Source: Comamonadaceae bacterium
Lineage (GTDB): Bacteria; Pseudomonadota; Gammaproteobacteria; Burkholderiales; Burkholderiaceae_C
Direction: 5' to 3'
DNA: 33,872 bases
NCBI GenBank assembly: GCA_004144865.1
Contig: SEAY01000029.1
Coordinates: forward strand, 1 to 33,872
The notes under the pieces were generated by a model. That model made no database searches. It had not been told where the DNA came from and saw only the letters and a list, made by a program, of their open reading frames with translations. Position numbers and translations under genes: made by a program. Of this stretch, positions 1-7,393 are shown in pieces; the first letter of the stretch is position 1; the number at the start of each line of letters is the position of its first letter.

Positions 1-1320
1 CTGTTCGAGCGCGACTGCTCGGTGCAGCGCCGCCACCAGAAGGTGCTGGAGGAAGCGCCCGCGCCCGGCATGACGGACGCATTGCGCCGCCGGATGGGCG
101 AGGCCGCCGTGGCCGCCGCCCGGGCGGTGAAGTACGTCGGCGCCGGCACGGTGGAGTTCATCGTGGAGCAGCGGCACGGCGAGATGAACTTCTTCTTCAT
201 GGAGATGAACACGCGCCTGCAGGTGGAGCACCCGGTGACGGAAGCGATCACCGGGCTCGACCTGGTCGAGTGGCAACTGCGCGTGGCGGCCGGAGAGCCC
301 TTGCCGCTGGCGCAGGACGAGTTGCGCATCCGCGGCCATGCGATCGAGGCGCGCATCTGCGCCGAGAATCCGGACAACAACTTCCTGCCGGCCACCGGCA
401 CGCTGCACGTCTACCGCAAGCCGCAGGCCACTGCCTTCGAGCGCGGCGCGGTGCGCGTGGACGACGGCGTGCGCGAGGGCGACCTCATCTCGCCCTTCTA
501 CGATTCCATGATCGCCAAGCTGATCGTGCACGGCGCGACGCGCGAGGAAGCGCTGGCGCGGCTGGACGAGGCGCTGGCCGCCACGCACATCGTGGGACTC
601 AGCACCAACGTGCAGTTCCTGCGCCACGTGGCGAAGAGCCGTTCCTTCGCGCAGGCGGACCTCGACACCGCGTTGATCCAGCGCGAGGCCGCGGTCCTGT
701 TCCACCAGGAGCCGGTGGGGCTGGAGCTTGCCGCGGCGGCCGCGGCCGCGAAGACGCTGCTGGTCGAACGCGCGCAGGAGGGCGCAGACCCCTTCAGCCG
801 GCGCGATGGCTGGCGTTCGCACGGCGTCGCCACGCGGCGGATGGAGTTCGACTTCAACGGGCAGCACGCCAAGGCGGAACTGCTCACGCTGCACGACGGC
901 GCGCTGCTGCTGTCCATAGCCGGACAGGCCGCTCCGCTGTCGTTCCGCGCGATCGACGAGGCGATCGACCTGCACTACGGCGAGCAGCGCACGCGCGCGG
1001 TGGTCTACACGCACGGCGAAGCCGACCACGTGTTCACCTCGCGGGGTGCGACGCAGATCGTCTCGCTGGACCTGCTCGCGCATGCGGGCGAGGGCGCATC
1101 GGAGGGCGGCCGCCTCACGGCGCCAATGCCGGGCAAGGTGGTGTCCTTCGCCGTCAAGGCGGGCGACAAGGTGCAGAAGGGCCAGGCGCTTGCCGTGATG
1201 GAGGCGATGAAGATGGAGCACACCATCGCCGCGCCCGTGGACGGAACGGTGGCCGAGCTTCTGTACGGGCCGGGCGACCAGGTGGCGGAGGGGGCGGAGC
1301 TGCTGAAGTTGACGGCATGA
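1..1320 (+). CDS. mccA: Biotin-dependent acyl-CoA carboxylase alpha subunit, probably 3-methylcrotonyl-CoA carboxylase (5' truncated by window)
   Basis: The frame is open from base 1 to TGA at 1318-1320, so 439 residues are visible and the N-terminal part of the biotin carboxylase domain lies outside the window. Seen: the ATP-grasp signature FMEMNTRLQVEHPVTE (from base 196), the biotin-carboxylase C-terminal segment GHAIEARICAENP, a variable middle region, and a C-terminal biotinyl domain with EAMKMEHT, whose biotin-accepting Lys is codon 1210-1212. The family carboxylates biotin with ATP and bicarbonate and works with a separate carboxyltransferase beta subunit, not seen here. Choice of methylcrotonyl-CoA over acetyl- or propionyl-CoA rests on HMG-CoA lyase lying just downstream, the last step of leucine breakdown; that is inference. 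A family-2 palindrome follows the stop codon. Confidence 0.85.
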   Translation: MFERDCSVQRRHQKVLEEAPAPGMTDALRRRMGEAAVAAARAVKYVGAGTVEFIVEQRHGEMNFFFMEMNTRLQVEHPVTEAITGLDLVEWQLRVAAGEPLPLAQDELRIRGHAIEARICAENPDNNFLPATGTLHVYRKPQATAFERGAVRVDDGVREGDLISPFYDSMIAKLIVHGATREEALARLDEALAATHIVGLSTNVQFLRHVAKSRSFAQADLDTALIQREAAVLFHQEPVGLELAAAAAAAKTLLVERAQEGADPFSRRDGWRSHGVATRRMEFDFNGQHAKAELLTLHDGALLLSIAGQAAPLSFRAIDEAIDLHYGEQRTRAVVYTHGEADHVFTSRGATQIVSLDLLAHAGEGASEGGRLTAPMPGKVVSFAVKAGDKVQKGQALAVMEAMKMEHTIAAPVDGTVAELLYGPGDQVAEGAELLKLTA

Positions 1321-1335
1321 GGCGACCCCGAACGC

Positions 1336-1415
1336 TGTCATTGCGGGCTTGACCCGCAATCCATGCTCGGCCCGGACCATCGCCGCGTGGATCCCGGGTC
1401 GAGCCCGGGATGACA
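1336..1415. repeat. Family-2 palindromic intergenic repeat, copy 1
   Basis: Starts TGTCATTGCGGGCTTGACCC and ends with GGATCCCGGGTC, GAGCCCGGGATGACA. The inner right arm CCCGGGTCGAGCCCGGG is itself self-complementary. A second copy with the same ends lies at 24493-24597. The element fills nearly the whole gap between the carboxylase stop and the dehydrogenase start, and its last ATG (1410) opens a false upstream extension of the next gene. Confidence 0.8.
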
Positions 1416-1430
1416 GCCCCAGGCGGCAAA

Positions 1431-2360
1431 ATGCAAACCATGCGCATCACCGTCTGCTGCACCGACACCAAGATCGCCCCCTGGCTCGCGGGCCTGCGCG
1501 AAGCGCTGCCCGAGGCGGAGATAGCCGACTGGCAGCCCGGTGCGGCCCAGGCCGACTTCGCCGTGGTCTGGGCGCCGCCCCAGCAGTTCCTCGACGAGCA
1601 GCCGGCGCTCAAGGGCATCTTCAACATCGGGGCGGGCGTCGATGCGTTGCTGAAGCTGCGACTGCCGCCGCATGCCGCCGTCGTGCGCCTGGAAGACGCC
1701 GGCATGTCGGTTCAGATGGCCGAGTTCGTCTGCCACGCCCTCATTCGCCACTTCCGCGAACTCGATGCGTACGACCGCGACGCCGCGCAGCAGAAATGGG
1801 GCTTCCGCAAGCCGCGCCTGCGCGCGGACTACCCCGTGGGCGTGATGGGCCTGGGCGTGTTGGGTGAGCGCGTCGCGCAAGCCGTGGCCGCCTTCGAGTT
1901 CCCGGTGCGCGGATGGAGTCGCAGCGCGAAGGAAGTGCCGGGCGTGCAGTGCTTCGCGGGCGCGCCGCAATTCGACGCCTTCCTCGCCGGAACGCGCGTC
2001 CTGGTGAACCTGCTGCCACTCACGCCCGAGACGGACAACATCCTCGATCGGCGCACGCTGGGCAAGCTGCTGCCCGGCGGCTACCTCATCAACGTGGCCC
2101 GCGGCGCGCACCTGGTGGAAGCGGACCTGCTGGCGTTGCTCGACGAGGGCCACCTGGCCGGGGCCGCGCTCGACGTGTTCCGCACCGAGCCGCTGCCGCC
2201 GGACCATCCGTTCTGGCGCCACCCGAAAATCACGGTGACGCCGCACACCTCGGCGCGCACCCTGCGCGAGGAAAGCATCGCTCAGATCGCCCGCAAGATC
2301 ATTGCGTTGTCGCGCGGAGAGCCCATCGCCGGCGTGGTTGACCGGAAGAAAGGATACTGA
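1431..2360 (+). CDS. D-isomer-specific 2-hydroxyacid dehydrogenase (glyoxylate/hydroxypyruvate reductase A-like)
   Basis: 309-residue NAD(P)-dependent cytosolic reductase of the GhrA type; the family reduces glyoxylate or hydroxypyruvate, and the true substrate here is not deducible. Seen: a Rossmann motif GVMGLGVLGERVAQ and the catalytic set Arg (NVARG, about R224), Glu (FRTEPLPP, about E253) and His (TPHTSA, about H272). Length is close to E. coli GhrA (312). Start: ATG 1431 has a weak AGGCGG at 1421-1426; ATG 1440 fits the family N-terminus equally well (then MRITVCCTD). ATG 1410 is part of a palindromic repeat and is unlikely. The gene ends 4 bases before the HMG-CoA lyase start, so the two are probably cotranscribed. 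Confidence 0.85.
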   Translation: MQTMRITVCCTDTKIAPWLAGLREALPEAEIADWQPGAAQADFAVVWAPPQQFLDEQPALKGIFNIGAGVDALLKLRLPPHAAVVRLEDAGMSVQMAEFVCHALIRHFRELDAYDRDAAQQKWGFRKPRLRADYPVGVMGLGVLGERVAQAVAAFEFPVRGWSRSAKEVPGVQCFAGAPQFDAFLAGTRVLVNLLPLTPETDNILDRRTLGKLLPGGYLINVARGAHLVEADLLALLDEGHLAGAALDVFRTEPLPPDHPFWRHPKITVTPHTSARTLREESIAQIARKIIALSRGEPIAGVVDRKKGY

Positions 2361-2364
2361 AGCC

Positions 2365-3273
2365 ATGAAATACCCCAGCAAGGTCAAGCTCGTCGACGTG
2401 GGCCCGCGCGACGGCCTGCAGAACGAGAAGGAGCCGGTTCCCGCGGCTGTGAAGATCGAGCTGGTGCACCGCCTGCAGGACGCCGGCCTGACCGAGATCG
2501 AGGTCACCAGCTTCGTGTCGCCCAAGTGGGTGCCGCAGATGGCGGACAACGCGGACGTGATGGCGGGCATCCGGCGCAAGCCCGGCGTGCGCTACTCCGT
2601 CCTCGTGCCGAACATGAAGGGCTTCGAAGCCGCCGTCCCGACGCGGCCCGACGAGATCGTCGTGTTCGCCGCGGCCAGCGAGGCCTTCAGCCAGCGCAAC
2701 ATCAACTGCTCCATCGCCGAGAGCATCGAGCGCTTCGCGCCGGTGGTCGAGGCCGCGCGCGCGAAAGGCATCCACGTGCGCGGCGCGATCTCGGTGGCGG
2801 TGGGCTGCCCCTACCAGGGCGAGGTGAGCCCCGACGGCGTGGAACTGGTCGCGCGGCTGATGAAGCAGATCGGCGTGCAGCACTGCGGCGTGGCCGACAC
2901 CATAGGCGTGGGCACGCCGCGCAAGGTGCAGGCCGCGATGGAAGCGGCGCTGAAGCACTACGCGCTCGACGACCTCTCCGGCCACTTCCACGACACCTAC
3001 GGCCAGGCGTTGCCCAATACCCTGGCTTGCCTCGAAATGGGAATCTGGCAATTCGATTCCTCCGTCGCGGGGCTCGGCGGCTGTCCCTATGCGAAGGGCG
3101 CCACGGGCAATGTCGCGACGGAAGACGTGGTGTTCATGCTGCACGGCATGGGCATAGACACCGGCATCGACCTCGACAAGCTGGTGGACGCCGGCAATTA
3201 CATCAGCGACTTCCTGGGCCGCAAGCCGAATTCGCGTGCGGCGACCGCGATCCTGAACAAGCGGACGGCGTAA
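2365..3273 (+). CDS. mvaB: Hydroxymethylglutaryl-CoA lyase
   Basis: 302 residues. Cleaves 3-hydroxy-3-methylglutaryl-CoA to acetoacetate and acetyl-CoA, the final step of leucine catabolism. Seen: the N-terminal TIM-barrel motif VDVGPRDGLQNE (catalytic R15, D16), the metal-binding HFHD at residues 210-213, and the family signature GLGGCPYAKGATGNVATED with catalytic Cys at 240. Start ATG 2365 has AAGGA at 2350-2354 and begins 4 bases after the previous stop; an in-frame extension to 2302 is inside the previous gene and lacks support. Its company with an acyl-CoA carboxylase alpha subunit supports a leucine/isovalerate role. Confidence 0.95.
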   Translation: MKYPSKVKLVDVGPRDGLQNEKEPVPAAVKIELVHRLQDAGLTEIEVTSFVSPKWVPQMADNADVMAGIRRKPGVRYSVLVPNMKGFEAAVPTRPDEIVVFAAASEAFSQRNINCSIAESIERFAPVVEAARAKGIHVRGAISVAVGCPYQGEVSPDGVELVARLMKQIGVQHCGVADTIGVGTPRKVQAAMEAALKHYALDDLSGHFHDTYGQALPNTLACLEMGIWQFDSSVAGLGGCPYAKGATGNVATEDVVFMLHGMGIDTGIDLDKLVDAGNYISDFLGRKPNSRAATAILNKRTA

Positions 3274-3274
3274 A

Positions 3275-3355
3275 CGTCGTCCCCGCGCAGGCGGGGACCC
3301 AGGGCATTGAAGCAAAATGCGGGAGCACTGGGTTCCCGCCTTCGCGGGAACGACG
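3275..3355. repeat. Family-1 palindromic repeat, copy 1
   Basis: Left arm CGTCGTCCCCGCGCAGGCGG continuing to GGACCCAGGGC, spacer of about 24 bases, right arm CTGGGTTCCCGCC to GGGAACGACG. Each arm is a short hairpin and the two arms are inverted copies of one another. Begins right after the HMG-CoA lyase stop and ends 7 bases before the next ATG. Confidence 0.9.
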
Positions 3356-3362
3356 AGACTTT

Positions 3363-3866
3363 ATGTGCGGAGCTGAACTCACATCCCTCCCCGAAGGCGT
3401 GCAGCGCGTCGCGCGCGCGCTGCAGGACGCAGGCCACCCCCACGTTCCCGTGATGCTGGACGACGCCGCGCGCACCGCGCAGCAGGCCGCCGATGCCCTG
3501 GGGATCGAGGTGGGGCAGATTGCCAAGAGCATCATCTTTCGCCGCAAGCAGGACGATTCCGCCGTGCTGGTGATCACCTCCGGCGACCGCCGCGTGGACG
3601 AGAAGAAGGTGGACGCGATCGTCGGCAAGACGGGCCGCGCGGATGCGGAATTCGTGAAGGCGAAGACGGGCTTCTCCATCGGCGGCGTGTCGCCCGTCGC
3701 GCACGCGCAGCCGCCGGTCACGCTCATCGATCGCGAGCTGTTCCGCTTCGGGGAGATCTGGGCCGCCGCGGGCCATCCCCACGGCGTGTTCAAGCTGCGG
3801 CCGCAGGACCTGGGACGCCTGACCGGCGCGCCCGTGGCCGACGTGGTGCAGGCGCCGGCCGCATGA
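3363..3866 (+). CDS. YbaK/ProX-family aminoacyl-tRNA deacylase
   Basis: 167 residues, single YbaK/EbsC (tRNA-edit) domain. The family hydrolyses mischarged aminoacyl-tRNA, for example Cys- or Ala-tRNA(Pro), in trans; substrate not predictable here. Seen: the conserved Lys in GQIAKSIIF (K55), ITSGDRRVD, and the substrate-pocket loop SIGGVSPVAHA about residues 112-122. Start ATG 3363 is the first ATG after a palindromic repeat; the frame is open upstream only as a shadow of the previous gene. The stop overlaps the next start as ATGA (3863-3866), implying translational coupling. Confidence 0.88.
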   Translation: MCGAELTSLPEGVQRVARALQDAGHPHVPVMLDDAARTAQQAADALGIEVGQIAKSIIFRRKQDDSAVLVITSGDRRVDEKKVDAIVGKTGRADAEFVKAKTGFSIGGVSPVAHAQPPVTLIDRELFRFGEIWAAAGHPHGVFKLRPQDLGRLTGAPVADVVQAPAA

Positions 3867-4084
3867 ATTCCGCGGCGCAGCTGCTGCTGGAGAAGGCGGA
3901 AGTGCTGGACGCGGAGGGCCCCGTGCCGTCTCCCTGCATTTCGATCTGCCGCATGGATCCCGACACCGAGCTCTGCGTCGGGTGCTTCCGTACGCTCGAC
4001 GAGATCGCCGCGTGGGGGATGGCTGGCGAGGATGACAGGCGCGCGCTGTGGAAGATCCTCGCGGAAAGGGCGCGGCAGGCATGA
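3863..4084 (+). CDS. DUF1289-family small cysteine protein
   Basis: 73 residues. DUF1289 proteins are short and have a conserved four-cysteine pattern, seen here as PSPCISICRMD...ELCVGCFRTLDEI, followed by the helical WKILAERAR tail. The cysteines probably bind metal or an Fe-S cluster; no function is established. The gene overlaps both neighbours by ATGA (3863-3866 and 4081-4084), so the three proteins are made from one message in a coupled way. Confidence 0.85.
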   Translation: MNSAAQLLLEKAEVLDAEGPVPSPCISICRMDPDTELCVGCFRTLDEIAAWGMAGEDDRRALWKILAERARQA

Positions 4085-4719
4085 AGCACATCACTTTCCA
4101 CTTCGACTTCATCTCGCCCTATGCGTACCTCGCCTTCGAGCGGCTGCCCGAGGCGCTGCAGGGCCTGAGCTACGAGGTCGGCTACCGGCCCGTGCTGTTC
4201 GCCGGTTTCCTCAAGCACCACGGCCAGCTGGGCCCGGCGGAGATCGCGCCCAAGCGCGACTGGACCTACCGGCAGGTGCTGTGGCTCGCGCATGCGCACG
4301 GCATCCCGATGCAATTGCCGGCGGCGCATCCGTTCAATCCGCTGGGGCTGCTGCGGCTCGCGCTGGCGTGCGGGCGCGAGGGGCTGGTGAATCGCTACGT
4401 GGCCGAGACGATCTTCCGCCATGCGTGGCGCGGCGGTGCGGACGCGGCCGACGCGAAGCGACTTGAAGCGCTGCGCGCGCAGTTACAGCCGCAGCGCGAT
4501 CCTGCGGGCGCGGACGTGAAGGCGGAGCTCAAGGCCAACACCGATGCCGCCATCGCGCGCGGCCTGTTCGGCGTGCCGACGTGCGAGGTGGATGGCAGGC
4601 TGTTCTGGGGCTTGGACGGCTTGCCGATGCTGCGCGAGTACCTCGAAGGGAATGCGTGGTTCTCGTCGGGGGCGTGGGAGCAGGCTGCGGCCGTTCCGAC
4701 GGGCAAGACTCGCAACTGA
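4081..4719 (+). CDS. 2-hydroxychromene-2-carboxylate isomerase / DsbA-like kappa-GST family protein
   Basis: 212 residues, thioredoxin-fold protein of the DSBA-like/GST-kappa group. In naphthalene degraders such enzymes isomerise 2-hydroxychromene-2-carboxylate with glutathione; most chromosomal homologues act on unknown substrates. Seen: N-terminal FDFISPYAYLA with the GSH-activating Ser at 12, and the C-terminal cis-Pro segment GVPTCEVDGRLFWGLDGLP. Start ATG 4081 overlaps the DUF1289 stop. No ring-cleavage genes are nearby, so a naphthalene role is not supported. A family-1 repeat begins at the base after the stop codon. Confidence 0.85.
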   Translation: MKHITFHFDFISPYAYLAFERLPEALQGLSYEVGYRPVLFAGFLKHHGQLGPAEIAPKRDWTYRQVLWLAHAHGIPMQLPAAHPFNPLGLLRLALACGREGLVNRYVAETIFRHAWRGGADAADAKRLEALRAQLQPQRDPAGADVKAELKANTDAAIARGLFGVPTCEVDGRLFWGLDGLPMLREYLEGNAWFSSGAWEQAAAVPTGKTRN

Positions 4720-4780
4720 CGTCGTTCCCGCGAAGGCGGGGACCCAGGGCGCCCTGGATTCCCGCCTCCGCGGGAATGAC
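4720..4780. repeat. Family-1 palindromic repeat, copy 2
   Basis: Compact copy: CGTCGTTCCCGCGAAGGCGG to GGACCCAGGGC directly abutting GCCCTGGATTCCCGCC to GGGAATGAC, so the two arms form one nearly continuous inverted repeat with almost no spacer. It starts on the base after the isomerase stop and could double as a transcript end. Confidence 0.9.
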
Positions 4781-4867
4781 TACGGAAGGGCTCGCAGCCC
4801 TCCCAACCCACAACATGAAAGCGAACCCCCGGGTTTCACCCGAGTTCGTCAGAGCGTGTTCAGTTTG

Positions 4868-4909
4868 GCGCAAGCGCCGGTTGGTTTCGCGCAAGCGTGC
4901 GTTGGATTC
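4868..4909. promoter_or_regulatory. Two tandem 21-bp direct repeats upstream of the MHS transporter
   Basis: Bases 4868-4888 and 4889-4909 are head-to-tail copies that match at 17 of 21 positions; both begin GCGCAAGCG and contain GTTGG then TTC. Each is preceded by TTT or TTTC. A 21-base spacing is two helical turns, as expected for a regulator binding in tandem on one face. They lie 67-108 bases before the ATG at 4976. Regulator unknown. Confidence 0.5.
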
Positions 4910-4975
4910 GCGTCAGAGCAGGGTCAGAGCCCGGGCGAAGAATCCGCCTGCCTATTCCCACATCTGGAGACAAGC

Positions 4976-6655
4976 ATGGCAGCAACGCTTCCCGCATCGG
5001 CCGCCCGGCCCATGACCGGCGAGGAAAAGAAGGTGATCTTCGCCTCCTCGCTCGGCACCGTATTCGAGTGGTACGACTTCTACCTCTACGGCTCGCTCGC
5101 GGCGATCATCGCCAAGCAGTTCTTCTCGGCGCTCGATCCCACCTCGGCCTTCATCTTCGCGCTGCTCGCGTTCGCCGCCGGCTTCCTGGTGCGGCCCTTC
5201 GGCGCGATCTTCTTCGGCCGCCTGGGCGACATGATCGGCCGCAAGTACACCTTCCTGGTGACGATCCTGATCATGGGCCTGTCGACCTTCATCGTCGGCA
5301 TCCTGCCCTCGTACGCGACCATCGGCGTCGCGGCGCCGGTGATCCTGATCGGGCTGCGCCTGCTGCAGGGCCTCGCGCTCGGCGGCGAGTACGGCGGTGC
5401 CGCGACCTACGTCGCCGAGCATGCGCCGCACGGCAAGCGCGGCGCGTACACGGCGTGGATCCAGACGACCGCGACGCTGGGCCTGTTCCTGTCGCTGATC
5501 GTCATCCTGGGCGTGCGCACTTCGCTGGGCGAAGCGGCCTTCGCCGAGTGGGGCTGGCGCATTCCCTTCATCGTGTCCATCCTGCTGCTCGGCGTCTCGG
5601 TGTGGATCCGCCTGTCGATGAACGAATCGCCGGCGTTCCAGCGCATGAAGGCCGAGGGCAAGACGTCCAAGGCGCCTCTGAAGGAATCCTTCGGCGAGTG
5701 GAAGAACCTGAAGATCGTGATCCTGGCGCTGCTGGGCCTCACCGCCGGCCAGGCGGTGGTGTGGTACTCGGGCCAGTTCTACGCGCTGTTCTTCCTGACG
5801 CAGGCGCTGAAGGTGGACAATGCCACCGCCAACCTGCTGATCGCCGCCGCGCTGGTGATCGGCACGCCGTTCTTCATCATCTTCGGATCGCTGTCCGACC
5901 GGATCGGCCGCAAGCCCATCATCATGGCGGGCTGCCTGCTGGCCGCGCTCACCTACTTCCCGGTGTTCGGCGCCCTGACCAAGGCCGCCAACCCGGACCT
6001 GGCCGCCGCGCAGGCGCGCAACCAGGTGGTGGTGACGGCGCCGTCGGCGGACTGCTCCTTCCAGGGCAGCCCGATCGCCCGCGAGATCGACTTCCGCAGC
6101 TCGTGCGACATCGCCAAGCGCTTCCTGGCACAGAGCTCGGTGAGCTACGAGAACGCCGTCGGCGCCGCCGGCCAGCCGGCCACGGTGAAGATCGGCGAGA
6201 AGGTGATCACGGCGCCGAGCGCGAACGTGGTGAACCAGAAGTTCGACGAGGCGAGCGCCGCTTCCATCGCGTCCTTCAAGAAGGAAGTGAACGAGGCGCT
6301 GAAGGCGGCCGGCTATCCGGCCAAGGCCGACCCTGCGAAGGTCGACAAGGTGATGGTGACGGTGATCCTGACCTACCTGGTGATCCTGGTGACCATGGTG
6401 TACGGGCCGATCGCCGCGATGCTGGTGGAGATGTTCCCCACGCGCATCCGCTACACCTCCATGAGCCTGCCGTACCACATCGGCAACGGCTGGTTCGGCG
6501 GCTTGCTGCCCACCACCGCCTTCGCCATCGTGGCCGCGACGGGCAACATGTACAACGGCCTCTGGTACCCGATCATCATCGCCGCGATGACGTTCGTGAT
6601 CGGCGTCTTCTTCATCAAGGAGACGAAGGACGTGGACATCTACGCCCGCGACTGA
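4976..6655 (+). CDS. MHS-family major facilitator transporter with a long periplasmic loop
   Basis: 559 residues; inner-membrane proton symporter of the metabolite:H+ symporter type (relatives carry proline/betaine, alpha-ketoglutarate, citrate, shikimate); substrate unknown. Seen: EWYDFYLYG in helix 1, the MFS loop motif GRLGDMIGRKYTF after helix 2 and its repeat GSLSDRIGRKP after helix 8, and twelve hydrophobic segments. Between helices 9 and 10 is a hydrophilic insert of about 120 residues (about 339-458) with two cysteines (DCSF and SSCD), which topology puts in the periplasm. Ordinary family members are 430-450 residues, so the insert explains the extra length. Start ATG 4976 has GGAGA at 4966-4970. 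A terminator follows. Confidence 0.88.
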   Translation: MAATLPASAARPMTGEEKKVIFASSLGTVFEWYDFYLYGSLAAIIAKQFFSALDPTSAFIFALLAFAAGFLVRPFGAIFFGRLGDMIGRKYTFLVTILIMGLSTFIVGILPSYATIGVAAPVILIGLRLLQGLALGGEYGGAATYVAEHAPHGKRGAYTAWIQTTATLGLFLSLIVILGVRTSLGEAAFAEWGWRIPFIVSILLLGVSVWIRLSMNESPAFQRMKAEGKTSKAPLKESFGEWKNLKIVILALLGLTAGQAVVWYSGQFYALFFLTQALKVDNATANLLIAAALVIGTPFFIIFGSLSDRIGRKPIIMAGCLLAALTYFPVFGALTKAANPDLAAAQARNQVVVTAPSADCSFQGSPIAREIDFRSSCDIAKRFLAQSSVSYENAVGAAGQPATVKIGEKVITAPSANVVNQKFDEASAASIASFKKEVNEALKAAGYPAKADPAKVDKVMVTVILTYLVILVTMVYGPIAAMLVEMFPTRIRYTSMSLPYHIGNGWFGGLLPTTAFAIVAATGNMYNGLWYPIIIAAMTFVIGVFFIKETKDVDIYARD

Positions 6656-6672
6656 TGTGCGGTGACTGAGTG

Positions 6673-6702
6673 AAGGGCCTTCCCCCGCGGGGAGGGCCTT
6701 TT
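6673..6702 (+). terminator. Rho-independent terminator after the MHS transporter
   Basis: GGCCTTCCCC (6677-6686), short loop, GGGGAGGGCC, one G-T pair in a 10-bp stem, followed by TTTT. It begins about 18 bases after the transporter stop. The small membrane protein at 6732 therefore needs read-through or its own promoter. Confidence 0.75.
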
Positions 6703-6731
6703 GCCCAGCAACCGCTCACCGGGAACACACC

Positions 6732-6875
6732 ATGTGGAAGATCGCAATCGGCTTCGTCGTCTTCGCCGCCCTCGCGCTGTTCGTCATCTTCCAGGCCGGG
6801 GACAAGGTGGACATGGGCGGGGAGAAACACGGCACCGAGACCGTGGCGCCTGCGGAAGGCGGCAAGACGCCCTGA
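6732..6875 (+). CDS. 47-residue single-span membrane protein
   Basis: Short ORF ATG 6732 to TGA 6873-6875. Starts MWKIAIGFVVFAALALFVIF, one transmembrane helix, then a charged tail DKVDMGGEKHGTETVAPAEG. The positive N-terminus predicts the tail is periplasmic. Not a family I can name with certainty; I recall similar small proteins next to MHS transporters in related genera, but that is memory, not evidence from the window. It may be an accessory subunit of the upstream transporter, whose unusual loop is on the same side of the membrane. Confidence 0.6.
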   Translation: MWKIAIGFVVFAALALFVIFQAGDKVDMGGEKHGTETVAPAEGGKTP

Positions 6876-6932
6876 GCTGCGCAGCCCGTCACACGCCGAC
6901 GGGTTCATTCGTCATCCCGCGGATGGGTGATC

Positions 6933-6961
6933 CGTCATTCCCGCGCAGGCGGGTATCCAGG
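6933..6961. repeat. Family-1 left arm, upstream of the GIY-YIG gene
   Basis: CGTCATTCCCGCGCAGGCGG followed by GTATCCAGG: a single arm with no partner nearby on the same side. Its partner arm is the sequence at 7281-7309, on the other side of the GIY-YIG gene. Confidence 0.85.
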
Positions 6962-6983
6962 GCGTCCGCACTACAGTGACCGG

Positions 6984-7307
6984 ATGCGCGAAAGGCAGCC
7001 GGCCGTCTACATCCTCGCGAGCGGGCGCAATGGCACGCTCTATACCGGCGTCACCAGCGACCTGGTGCAGCGTGCCTGGCAGCATCGGGAAGGCGAGGTT
7101 CCGGGATTCACGGAACGCCATGGCGTCAAGCACCTCGTGTACTACGAGATGCACGGCGACATGGAGCATGCGATCGGACGCGAGAAGCGCCTGAAGAAGT
7201 GGAATCGCGCGTGGAAGCTGCGCCTGATCGAGGAGCGCAATCCGCATTGGCGCGATCTCTGGGAGGAGATTCTCGGAAGCCCTGGATTCCCGCGTTCGCG
7301 GGAATGA
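6984..7307 (+). CDS. Single-domain GIY-YIG nuclease
   Basis: 107 residues. GIY-YIG enzymes cut DNA with a Tyr/Arg/Glu active site; small single-domain forms like this (UPF0213/YhbQ-like) have few proven roles. Seen: VYI (Y9) and YTG (Y20-G22) forming the GIY-YIG pair, TSDLVQRAWQH with R30 and H34, and IGREKRLKKW with candidate catalytic Glu E67. The last eight residues, PGFPRSRE (100-107), and the stop codon are encoded by a family-1 palindrome arm, so the natural C-terminus was probably altered or defined by the repeat. Start ATG 6984; the in-frame extension to 6927 is repeat-encoded and rejected. Confidence 0.88.
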   Translation: MRERQPAVYILASGRNGTLYTGVTSDLVQRAWQHREGEVPGFTERHGVKHLVYYEMHGDMEHAIGREKRLKKWNRAWKLRLIEERNPHWRDLWEEILGSPGFPRSRE

Positions 7308-7309
7308 CG
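7281..7309. repeat. Family-1 right arm, overlapping the end of the GIY-YIG gene
   Basis: CCTGGATTCCCGCGTTCGCG then GGAATGACG. It includes the last eight codons and the stop codon (7305-7307) of the nuclease gene. Confidence 0.85.
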
Positions 7310-7315
7310 ATGCAA

Positions 7316-7385
7316 CGTCGTCCCCGCACAAGCGGGGACCCAGGAAGAGCGAACGCTCTGGATTCCCGCCTGCGCGGGAATGACG
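7316..7385. repeat. Family-1 palindromic repeat, second unit of a local cluster
   Basis: Left arm CGTCGTCCCCGCACAAGCGG to GACCCAGG, short spacer GAACGCT, right arm CTGGATTCCCGCCTGCGCGG to GAATGACG. Begins 7 bases after the arm that ends the nuclease gene. Confidence 0.9.
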
Positions 7386-7393
7386 GGGAGCTT

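Larger units (their letters stand above)
6933..7309 (+). mobile_element. Candidate autonomous palindromic element carrying a GIY-YIG nuclease
   Basis: A family-1 left arm (6933-6961) and right arm (7281-7309) bracket one gene and nothing else. The gene starts 22 bases after the left arm and its last eight codons and stop lie inside the right arm. The bases just inside the right arm (TCGGAAGC) match the spacers of the short gene-less copies at 23849 and 28489. The layout is what an autonomous parent of the short palindromes would look like. No target duplication could be defined. Chance insertion of a repeat pair around a gene is the alternative. Confidence 0.45.

Noticed and set aside
1410-1430. 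Upstream ATG extending the dehydrogenase
   Set aside because: It is the last ATG of a family-2 repeat, and the added residues do not resemble the family N-terminus.
4720-4780. Ordinary rho-independent terminator after the isomerase
   Set aside because: It is a member of a repeated family and lacks a T run; a terminator role may be secondary.
4952-6478. 508-residue minus-strand frame opposite the transporter
   Set aside because: Antisense of a well-formed MHS transporter; no signal or domain.
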